A stretch of DNA of 23,332 bases from Prevotella sp. UBA6994 (GTDB taxonomy: Bacteria > Bacteroidota > Bacteroidia > Bacteroidales > Bacteroidaceae): positions 1-23,332 of the forward strand of contig DJXW01000027.1 in NCBI GenBank assembly GCA_002449845.1, in the 5' to 3' direction. This document shows positions 15,086 to 21,168 of this stretch, one piece after another (the stretch's first letter is position 1; every line of letters starts with the position of its first letter). The translations under genes and the position numbers were made by a program. A model generated the notes under the pieces. The model saw only the letters and a program-made list of their open reading frames with translations, ran no database searches and was not told the DNA's origin.

Positions 15086-15301
15086 TTAGCGCCCTCCTCC
15101 CATGAAATAGAGAAAATCCACCTTATCTCCTTCTTTCAATTGAATGTCATCCCATTCATCTCGCTCGGCAAACTCCTCGTTTACTTGTACCGATACCATC
15201 TCTGGGTTCTCTACTAACAATTGCTTTATCAGCTCTGTCACATTAATGGGAAGATTCACGTTCTTATCCTCTCCATTTACATATATCTTTGCCATAATCA
15301 T
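15086..15301 (-). CDS. ThiS/MoaD-like sulfur carrier with C-terminal GGGR
   Basis: This is a small beta-grasp carrier of 71 residues (69 if the second methionine, MAKIYVNGE at 15295, is used). It carries sulfur as a C-terminal thiocarboxylate after activation by the E1-like enzyme. The ending DKVDFLYFMGGGR aligns with MoaD-type endings so that the functional Gly-Gly is followed by one extra arginine. The tail must therefore be trimmed before adenylation, exactly the job of a JAMM protease encoded two genes on. Such processed carriers are known from the HcyS methionine pathway of Wolinella succinogenes. First gene of the operon, behind the promoter at 15322-15352. Confidence 0.85.
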   Translation of the reverse strand: MIMAKIYVNGEDKNVNLPINVTELIKQLLVENPEMVSVQVNEEFAERDEWDDIQLKEGDKVDFLYFMGGGR

Positions 15302-15321
15302 TTTATTAATGTTTCTGAGTG

Positions 15322-15352
15322 CAAAATTATGGCAATTTCATCTACCATACAA
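15322..15352 (-). promoter_or_regulatory. Promoter of the sulfur-carrier operon
   Basis: The minus strand has TTG (15350-15352), a 20-nt spacer and TAATTTTG (15322-15329). Transcription would start near 15317, giving a leader of about 16-22 nt. The -7 element is identical to that of the cysteine synthase/encapsulin operon, and a shared inverted repeat sits 54 bp upstream in both. Confidence 0.7.
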
Positions 15353-15375
15353 TCACACATCATCGGTAAAACATA

Positions 15376-15391
15376 TACCTAAGTATTGGTA
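15376..15391. promoter_or_regulatory. Candidate operator, 7-2-7 inverted repeat (site 1)
   Basis: TACCTAAGTATTGGTA is a 16-bp imperfect inverted repeat with 7-bp arms and a 2-bp centre, followed by TTTTA. It matches site 2 (22251-22266) at 12 of 16 positions and 17 of 21 with the flank. Both sites begin 54 bp from the last G of the -7 element of the operon they face. It also lies about 170 bp upstream of the divergent regulator promoter. Confidence 0.65.
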
Positions 15392-15561
15392 TTTTAAATC
15401 CTCAAGACAACTATAGATAAAAGAGGGTGCTTAATATCAGCATCAAAATACATCTCTGAAATAGAATATCATTCTTTTCAATGAACTATTTTACAACAGT
15501 TTGGAAAAATCAAACGAAAAAAGATTACTTAAAAGAATAATTCTCTATATTTACAATATCA

Positions 15562-15593
15562 TTTGGATATAAAAACTAAATTATTTAACTTTG
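15562..15593 (+). promoter_or_regulatory. Promoter of the LuxR-type regulator
   Basis: TTTG (15562-15565), a 20-nt spacer and TAACTTTG (15586-15593) form a textbook Bacteroidetes promoter. Its last TTG doubles as a possible start codon at 15591, which must be upstream of the transcript. This fixes the start at ATG 15612 with a leader of roughly 12-14 nt. Confidence 0.75.
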
Positions 15594-15611
15594 CATCAAA
15601 AATTTATACAA

Positions 15612-16250
15612 ATGAATAATTACATTCTGGCAGACAATCAAGATTTGACAAGATTTGCGTTGGAAAGTCTGATTAGACAAAAAGAACGCAATGTCATAAG
15701 GCGGGCAACCGACAAGACCGAACTGCTGCAATTATTAAAAGAAAACGAGAATTCCGTGGTCATTCTCGACTTCACCTTGTTCGACTTTGCAGATGCCGAT
15801 CAGTTGCTAATCGTCAGTGAACGATTTGTAATGGCATCATGGATATTGATTAGCGATGAACTTACGGAAAAGTTCCTTCGCAAAATGGTATTCTCATCCA
15901 ATTCATTCAGCATTGTCTTTAAGGACAGTCCTTTCAAGGCTTTCCGTGATGCCTTGCAGTCAGCCACTCAAGGCAAGCGTTATCTCTGCCAACGAGCCAT
16001 GGAAATGATTATCGAGGGGCAAAAAGACGACGAGTATGGCGTTTTGACAAATACGGAATTGGAAATTGTCAAGGCAATAGCACAAGGAAAGACGACCAAG
16101 GAAATTGCCAACGAACGTTTTTCGAGCATTCACACCATTAATACCCACCGAAAAAACATCTTCCGAAAATTGAAGGTCAACACGGCTCACGACGTAATCA
16201 AATACGCCCTTCGAGCTGGTTTGGTCAATCCTGCTGAGTTTTACATTTAG
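15612..16250 (+). CDS. NarL/FixJ-type (LuxR HTH) response regulator
   Basis: This 212-residue protein has an N-terminal receiver-like domain (1-120) and a C-terminal LuxR helix-turn-helix (about 145-205). In the receiver, Asp53 (VVILDF) fits the phospho-acceptor, with Asp8 in ILADN, Ser81 in LISDE and Lys104 in VFKDS filling the usual acidic, Ser/Thr and Lys positions. Only one residue of the acidic pair is present, so phosphorylation may be weak. The HTH has LTNTELEIVKAIAQGKTTKEIA and then HTINTHRKNIFRKL, the standard recognition helix. No sensor kinase is adjacent. It is transcribed away from the sulfur-carrier operon and towards the MetY-like gene. A role in controlling both sulfur operons is inferred from position and from the 7-2-7 sites. 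Confidence 0.88.
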   Translation: MNNYILADNQDLTRFALESLIRQKERNVIRRATDKTELLQLLKENENSVVILDFTLFDFADADQLLIVSERFVMASWILISDELTEKFLRKMVFSSNSFSIVFKDSPFKAFRDALQSATQGKRYLCQRAMEMIIEGQKDDEYGVLTNTELEIVKAIAQGKTTKEIANERFSSIHTINTHRKNIFRKLKVNTAHDVIKYALRAGLVNPAEFYI

Positions 16251-17482
16251 ACAGAAAGTGCCTGTTTTATATCTGCAAGTAAATCCTCCCCGTCTTCCAG
16301 TCCCACACTGATACGAACAGTATTTTCAGAGACACCCATTTCCTCTCGTTGTTTATCGGAGAAAAGACCGAAAATCGTACTGGCAGGATGAATGGCAAGC
16401 GACTTACGATCAAAGAGATTGGTGGCCCTTCGGACTATCTGCAATTGGTCGATGAAGTTGAAACAGGCTTCTTTGGAATCAAGGTCTATCGTAAACACGG
16501 CTCCCGGAAGATTGTCAAATTGCGTTTTCGATAATTCATAAAAGGCGTTATCTTCCAATCCCGTATAATTTACGCTTCTGATTTCAGGCAGTTGTTGGCA
16601 TTGTTGAGCCAACCATAGTGTCGTTCCCGCCTGCCTACGATAACGAATGTCAAGCGTATCGAGTCCGAGCGTTTCCATATAAGCCACTTGTGGAGTCATC
16701 AAAGCCCCAAGATTGGTGATGAGTTCTGTCTTTATCCTTGCGGTAAAGGCAAGTTTCTTGCCCACTTTCTTGATGCGCGCATTCAAGGAGGGGGAAGGTG
16801 ATTGTGTCCAATCAAACTTCCCGTAATCAATGATCAATCCTCCCAGACCAGTTCCTCCGCCAGAAATGTACTTTGTACTTGAAATCACCTCTATGTCAAC
16901 ACCTAATTCGCTCGCCCGAAAAGCACTGAAGGGAACTACCGTCGTATCGGCAATCAACGGGACTCCTGTCTGATGCGCTATATTTGCCAATGTTCGAATG
17001 TCGGCAACAAATAGTTGGGGATTGGTAATGACCTCAAAAAACAAGGCACATGTGTTGTCGTCTATCAGCCTTTCAACCTCTGCCACATCCGTAAAGTCAG
17101 CAAAGCGCGATTCAACACCTAAACTTCCTAACGTATCTCGAATGAGTGAGACACTATTTCCAAACAGATGCTTGGAAGCAACAATATTTAACCCCACCCC
17201 ACTAACGGCAGTTAGCGCATACGCAATGGCAGCCATTCCCGTGTTAAGAGCCGTCACACTTACCGCCCCAGTGACTTGCCGCACCCTCTCTTCCAAATAT
17301 GAAGTCGTGGGATTGGCTATACGGGAATAACTTGGCGCCATAGAGCGACCGCAAAATGCGTCGCTCATCGCCTTTGCCGACGGGAACTCAAATGCAGCTG
17401 TATAGTAAACGGGCATAGAAAGTGCCCCGTACGCATCAGGTTTCTGGTATTTGGTGGTAAGTATTTTTGTTTCGTATTTCAT
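16247..17482 (-). CDS. O-acetylhomoserine sulfhydrylase-like PLP enzyme (MetY/Cys-Met metabolism family)
   Basis: This 411-residue PLP-dependent enzyme of the cystathionine gamma-synthase superfamily most resembles sulfhydrylases that make homocysteine from O-acetylhomoserine. Visible landmarks are YYTAAFEFPSA, the PSYSRIANPTTSYLEERV cofactor/substrate segment, LNTGMAAI, FFEVITNP, LIADTTV and the PLP lysine Lys204 in SSTKYISGGG. The His residues usual around the lysine (HSxTKxxxGH) are replaced, so substrate preference is not certain; cystathionine gamma-synthase or lyase activity is possible. Its start overlaps the cysteine desulfurase stop by 4 bp (ATGA), indicating coupling. Its stop overlaps that of the convergent regulator by 3-4 bp. 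In the HcyS pathway MetY is the acceptor of carrier-borne sulfur, which fits the neighbouring operon. Confidence 0.85.
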   Translation of the reverse strand: MKYETKILTTKYQKPDAYGALSMPVYYTAAFEFPSAKAMSDAFCGRSMAPSYSRIANPTTSYLEERVRQVTGAVSVTALNTGMAAIAYALTAVSGVGLNIVASKHLFGNSVSLIRDTLGSLGVESRFADFTDVAEVERLIDDNTCALFFEVITNPQLFVADIRTLANIAHQTGVPLIADTTVVPFSAFRASELGVDIEVISSTKYISGGGTGLGGLIIDYGKFDWTQSPSPSLNARIKKVGKKLAFTARIKTELITNLGALMTPQVAYMETLGLDTLDIRYRRQAGTTLWLAQQCQQLPEIRSVNYTGLEDNAFYELSKTQFDNLPGAVFTIDLDSKEACFNFIDQLQIVRRATNLFDRKSLAIHPASTIFGLFSDKQREEMGVSENTVRISVGLEDGEDLLADIKQALSV

Positions 17483-18930
17483 CTACTTGCAGCGATTTTC
17501 TTTACGGCAATAACCAACTTGTCAACATCCTCACGGGTGTTATAGAGCGCGAACGTAGGACGAACGCTCATCTCATAACCCAAGGCGCGTAAGGCTGGTT
17601 GGGCACAATGATGACCTGCACGAACGGCAATGCCTTCCTTATCGAGCAACGTGCCTACCTCGGGAACGGGAATGCCGTCAAGGACAAACGAAACCACAGA
17701 TACGCGCTGCTTGGGATTGCCAATGAGGGTAAGTCCTGTTATCTGTCCCAATTGTTCTCGTGCATATTCCGTCAACTGGTGTTCATGGTGTTCAATGTTG
17801 CGAATACCCAGGCGTTGCACGTAATCGAGAGCCGCACCAAGTCCGATAGCATCTGCCACATTGGGCGTTCCTGCCTCGAAACGAGCAGGAGGCACGTTGT
17901 ACTCCGTACGTTCAATCGTTACGTCCTTGATCATGTTTCCTCCTCCCTGCCAGGGTTGCATCTTGTCGAGCAAGTCCTTTCTTCCATAGACAACACCTAT
18001 TCCATTCGGACCATAGATTTTGTGTCCAGAAAACACGAAGAAGTCGGCATTGAGTAATTGCACATCTACTGGAGTATGTGCTATTGATTGCGCTCCGTCT
18101 ATCAACACGGGAACGTTGTGCGAGTGGGCAATGTCAATGATGCGTTTCACGTCATTGATTGTGCCAAACGTATTGTTTACATGCCCCACACTGACTATTC
18201 GTGTCCGTGGCGTTATCAGTCGCTCTAACTCGGAGAGCACCAAGTCGCCGTTGGAATCGGTGGGAATGGCGTGGAGCGTTGCTCCCTTTTCTTGGCAGAT
18301 ACGTTGCCAAGGCACGATGTTGGCATGGTGGTCGAGTTCGCTCACAATGACATCGTCACCAGCAGTGACAAATTGCCTTCCATACGTCTGTGCCACCAAG
18401 TTAATACCTTCTGTTGTACCTCTTACAAAGATGATTTCCTCACTACTGCCAGCATTGATGAATCGTTGCACTTTCTCACGCGCTTCCTCATAAGCATCCG
18501 TAGCACGGGCAGCTAACGTATGAGCACCACGGTGAATGTTGGAATTATAGTTTTTGTAATAATCCGAAATCTTGTCAATCACTTGCAAAGGCTTCTGAGT
18601 GGTTGCTCCATTGTCAAGCCAAACAAGGTCGTGACCATTCACCTTTTGGTTTAATACGGGAAAGTCTTTCTTGATTTCCTCTGTATTGAGCGTATCAACT
18701 TCCTCATAATTCAAGTTGCGCAATTTCTGGGATTCAGGAATGCCAATACCAAAAGGTTCGGCATTTACCCCACTTAACACCGACAAGTCCAATTGCTCAT
18801 CTGGCAACGGGAAGACGTTCCTTCGCTCTTGCTGCAAGTCTTCCGGACAGTATTTTTGCGCTATTTCTCTAAGTGCTGCAAACACCTGTTCTTGCTGGGG
18901 GAAGTTGTTTATTTCTGAAATATTTAGCAT
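17479..18930 (-). CDS. SufS-type cysteine desulfurase, predicted encapsulin cargo
   Basis: This class-V aminotransferase-fold PLP enzyme takes sulfur from cysteine as a persulfide and releases alanine. The 483-residue chain is about 80 longer than free SufS (about 405): the catalytic part starts near residue 84 (TEEIKKDFPVL, WLDNGATTQKP). PLP lysine is Lys304 (SGHKIYGPNG) and the persulfide cysteine is Cys442 (RAGHHCAQP). Residues 1-83 form an extension with an amphipathic helix (QEQVFAALREIAQKY) and a low-complexity stretch with Pro, Gly and Leu. In family 2 encapsulin systems a disordered N-terminal extension of the desulfurase directs loading into the shell, and this gene directly follows the shell gene. 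Loading is therefore inferred with good support. Confidence 0.9.
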   Translation of the reverse strand: MLNISEINNFPQQEQVFAALREIAQKYCPEDLQQERRNVFPLPDEQLDLSVLSGVNAEPFGIGIPESQKLRNLNYEEVDTLNTEEIKKDFPVLNQKVNGHDLVWLDNGATTQKPLQVIDKISDYYKNYNSNIHRGAHTLAARATDAYEEAREKVQRFINAGSSEEIIFVRGTTEGINLVAQTYGRQFVTAGDDVIVSELDHHANIVPWQRICQEKGATLHAIPTDSNGDLVLSELERLITPRTRIVSVGHVNNTFGTINDVKRIIDIAHSHNVPVLIDGAQSIAHTPVDVQLLNADFFVFSGHKIYGPNGIGVVYGRKDLLDKMQPWQGGGNMIKDVTIERTEYNVPPARFEAGTPNVADAIGLGAALDYVQRLGIRNIEHHEHQLTEYAREQLGQITGLTLIGNPKQRVSVVSFVLDGIPVPEVGTLLDKEGIAVRAGHHCAQPALRALGYEMSVRPTFALYNTREDVDKLVIAVKKIAASR

Positions 18931-18956
18931 TATTTCTTCACCATTTATATATTATG

Positions 18957-18991
18957 CCACGAATCAGGCGCTTGAAGTGCCTAATTCGTGG
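18957..18991. promoter_or_regulatory. Hairpin between shell and cargo genes
   Basis: Arms of 13 nt, CCACGAATCAGGC (18957-18969) and GCCTAATTCGTGG (18979-18991), pair with one non-Watson-Crick position around a 9-nt loop. It sits in the only sizeable gap (69 bp) of the operon, between the encapsulin stop and the desulfurase start. No U-run follows on the minus strand (CATAATATAT), so it looks like an RNA-stabilising or processing element or a partial terminator setting the shell-to-cargo ratio. Confidence 0.6.
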
Positions 18992-18999
18992 GCGTCTTT

Positions 19000-20439
19000 T
19001 CATTTCTCTACTAAGTTCCTGTGCTGGTAATCATGGTAATAACCCACTTCTACATTTTCCAGCACGGCAATAGCATCGTCTGTCAACGAAGCCAACGAAA
19101 AGTATTTCGTAAGCAAGTATGAGGCAACGCCAAATTTATCAAGTCCCATCAATCGCGCACTCAACGAGGGAGCTATCTCGCCAGGAATGCCACTCTGATG
19201 AAGACCAATGACACCTTGATTCTGCTCACCCACGCGTACAAGAATGATTTTCGTGGTTCCTACACCGCGTCCTGTCAAGTACTGTCCTTCTACTTCCACC
19301 TTGTCAGAGGGAATGATGGGCACACCGCGCCACAAGATTACTTTCGTACCGAACAAGTCTGTTGTTACGGGAGGTACTCCACGCCAAGTACATTCACGCT
19401 CAAAGGCTGCTATGGCTCGTGGATGGGCAATGAAGAATGCAGGTTCTTTCCATACCAATGACAATAGTTCATCCAAATCATCTGGTGTTGGCGAACCATA
19501 ACGTGTCGTGATGCGGTAAGCAGGATTAACGGCAGAGAGCAATCCAAACTTCTTGTTGTTAATCAATTCCCATTCTTGACGTTCCTTGATGCTTTCTATA
19601 GACAGGCGCAACTGCTCTTCCAATTGGTTATAGGGATTGTTGTACAAGTCGCTTACGCGAGTATGAACCCGTACCACTGTCTGTAAGGTATTCAACGAAT
19701 ACTCCGTTGGATATTCTTCGTAGTCTATATATGTTTCTGGGATGATGTTATCTTCCTCATGCCCACTTACCAAGTCGATATGTTTCTCTCCGTGATCATT
19801 CACCGTAGCTTTCAATCGCAATTGCTTATCTACAGCCTTATTGAAAGTTTCCCTGAAATCGGGTACTTCCTTGATGAATTTCTCTAACTCCTTCAACTTC
19901 AACCCGAGGAAGATCGTTGGTGTAACGGCACGTACCGATACCGTCGATTCTGCGTCATCCAGCAAATCTGTCTCTCCAAAGTATTCTCCGTCTCCCAACA
20001 AGGCAATGCGTAATTCTTCCCCATGCGGTCCTTTGCTGATTACTTCTGCTTGTCCGTTGGCTACAATAAAAAACTTTTGCTTGTCTTTTCCTTCTTCCAC
20101 GAAAAGCTCTCCAAGTTTCACTTCTTGTGTCTCAAACGAGCGTGCCAATCGGTTCACTATTTCATCGTCAAACTCTGAGAAAAGGGGGATAGCCTTGAGA
20201 CTCTTTGCTGAAAACGATGGTACACCATTCAGATATTGTATGGGAAGTCGTTCACTCTTTCTCAACTCTACCTTAGTTCTATTTACACGGAACGTTCCAC
20301 CACTTACCTGCACCCAAGGCAATAGCTTGAGCAACAGTCTCGGTGTAATACTTCCCATCTGTGGGGCTGTCTTGGTGGTTGTCGCCAATCGGCGGGCGGT
20401 AGCAGTGGTCACACTGCGTTGCAAATTAGAATCTGCCAT
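19000..20439 (-). CDS. Family 2 encapsulin shell protein with cyclic-nucleotide-binding-like insert
   Basis: Encapsulins are HK97-fold proteins that self-assemble into icosahedral nanocompartments. The 479-residue chain shows family 2 hallmarks: the N-arm (ARRLATTTKTAPQMGSITPR, 15-34, LLPWVQVSGGTFRVNR, 39-54), then YIDYEEYPTEYSLN, RVHTRVSDLYNNPYNQ, KERQEWELIN, RYGSPTPDDLDELL, WKEPAFFIAHPRAIAAF, WRGVPIIPSDK and TDDAIAVLENVEVGYYHDY. These closely resemble cyanobacterial SrpI. Between about 82 and 205 a Crp/Fnr-like cyclic-nucleotide-binding fold is inserted (IPLFSEF, YFGETDLLDD), which defines the 2B architecture. There is no HTH, so annotation as a Crp regulator would be wrong. It lies between the TusA-like gene (12 bp upstream) and its probable cargo. 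The CNB pocket lacks the usual phosphate arginine. Confidence 0.94.
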   Translation of the reverse strand: MADSNLQRSVTTATARRLATTTKTAPQMGSITPRLLLKLLPWVQVSGGTFRVNRTKVELRKSERLPIQYLNGVPSFSAKSLKAIPLFSEFDDEIVNRLARSFETQEVKLGELFVEEGKDKQKFFIVANGQAEVISKGPHGEELRIALLGDGEYFGETDLLDDAESTVSVRAVTPTIFLGLKLKELEKFIKEVPDFRETFNKAVDKQLRLKATVNDHGEKHIDLVSGHEEDNIIPETYIDYEEYPTEYSLNTLQTVVRVHTRVSDLYNNPYNQLEEQLRLSIESIKERQEWELINNKKFGLLSAVNPAYRITTRYGSPTPDDLDELLSLVWKEPAFFIAHPRAIAAFERECTWRGVPPVTTDLFGTKVILWRGVPIIPSDKVEVEGQYLTGRGVGTTKIILVRVGEQNQGVIGLHQSGIPGEIAPSLSARLMGLDKFGVASYLLTKYFSLASLTDDAIAVLENVEVGYYHDYQHRNLVEK

Positions 20440-20451
20440 AATTGTTTTTCT

Positions 20452-20676
20452 TTATTTTTTGATGATTACTTTATGTGTAGTTCCAGAAACGTGATCTATG
20501 CCAAGTACATGATAGCCTTGTTCCTTGGCATTTCGAGGAACGTTATCGAGCGGTTCTCCTTCTGAGAGCAACACTTCCAGGATATCTCCTTCTTGTAAAC
20601 GGGAAAGTGCTATCTTTGTCTTGACAAACGTCATGGGGCAATGCTCCTTTGTAATGTCCAGTATTTTTCTTTCCAT
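20452..20676 (-). CDS. TusA-like sulfur carrier
   Basis: TusA/SirA-family proteins relay sulfane sulfur as a persulfide on a conserved cysteine. This 74-residue protein has the family's alpha/beta length and the motif HCPMTFVKTK, with Cys13-Pro14 as the sulfur-binding site. The classical CPxP is here CPMT, seen in a subset of family members. GDILEVLLSEGEPLDNVPRNAKEQGY matches the following beta-alpha-beta region. It lies 10 bp after the DsrE2-type gene and 12 bp before the encapsulin gene. It could accept sulfur from the desulfurase or from stored sulfur and pass it to the E1-activated carrier, but the direction of transfer is not shown. Confidence 0.88.
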   Translation of the reverse strand: MERKILDITKEHCPMTFVKTKIALSRLQEGDILEVLLSEGEPLDNVPRNAKEQGYHVLGIDHVSGTTHKVIIKK

Positions 20677-20686
20677 AACTTTTATA

Positions 20687-21166
20687 TTATATAAATAATG
20701 TGTTTCCTCCTTCTGAAAGGTTCAGAAATGATGCTACTCCCAATACGTCTTTCACTTCAGGAATAAAGTCTTCCTTTTTCAAACCAAGCACATGCATTGC
20801 CATTTCACAAGCATAGAGATTTATACCTAACTCCTTGGCTGCTTCCACCAGTTCCTCAAGCGTTGCCACATTGTTCTTGCGCATCAGAAACCGAAAAATC
20901 TTCGGACCTACACCAAGGAAGTTGAATCGGCTCGAAGGAGTCACGTGTAAGCCTCCCATCATGAAACCGAACAACTTGGTAAGCCAAGAACTACCCGTAA
21001 AACTTCGTCCTTGTTTTTTCTTTATGGCATCCAATCCCCAAAACGTGAAGAAGATGTTTACTTCGTATCCTACCGCAGCTGCTCCCGTACCTAACGTGAA
21101 GACTGCCGTCAACTTATCATAATCGCCACTGAAAGCGATGATGCTCAATTTCTTCATTTCGCTCAT
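20687..21166 (-). CDS. DsrE2/DsrE-family sulfur-transfer protein
   Basis: This 159-residue DsrE/DsrF/DrsH-like protein opens with KKLSIIAFSGDYDKLTAVFTLGTGAA (positions 5-30), then a membrane-proximal-looking hydrophobic stretch (LTKLFGFMMGGL) typical of the DsrE2 subgroup, and the candidate persulfide cysteine Cys120 in NLYACEMAMHVLGL. DsrE2 proteins often occur beside TusA and rhodaneses and hand sulfane sulfur between carriers, sometimes at the membrane. It starts 2 bp after the cysteine synthase stop, and the TusA-like gene follows by 10 bp. Either M1 or M4 (21157) could be the start. A role in moving persulfide to or from the encapsulin system is inferred from context. Confidence 0.85.
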   Translation of the reverse strand: MSEMKKLSIIAFSGDYDKLTAVFTLGTGAAAVGYEVNIFFTFWGLDAIKKKQGRSFTGSSWLTKLFGFMMGGLHVTPSSRFNFLGVGPKIFRFLMRKNNVATLEELVEAAKELGINLYACEMAMHVLGLKKEDFIPEVKDVLGVASFLNLSEGGNTLFI

Positions 21167-21168
21167 GA

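Noticed and set aside
14242..15301. Thiamine (ThiS/ThiF) or molybdopterin (MoaD/MoeB) assignment
   Set aside because: No thi or moa genes are nearby, a JAMM protease is adjacent, and the carrier has an extra C-terminal residue. An HcyS/CysO-type role fits better, though it is not proven.
19000..20439. Crp/Fnr transcription regulator annotation
   Set aside because: The nucleotide-binding-like domain is an insert in an encapsulin; there is no helix-turn-helix, and the rest matches family 2 shell proteins.
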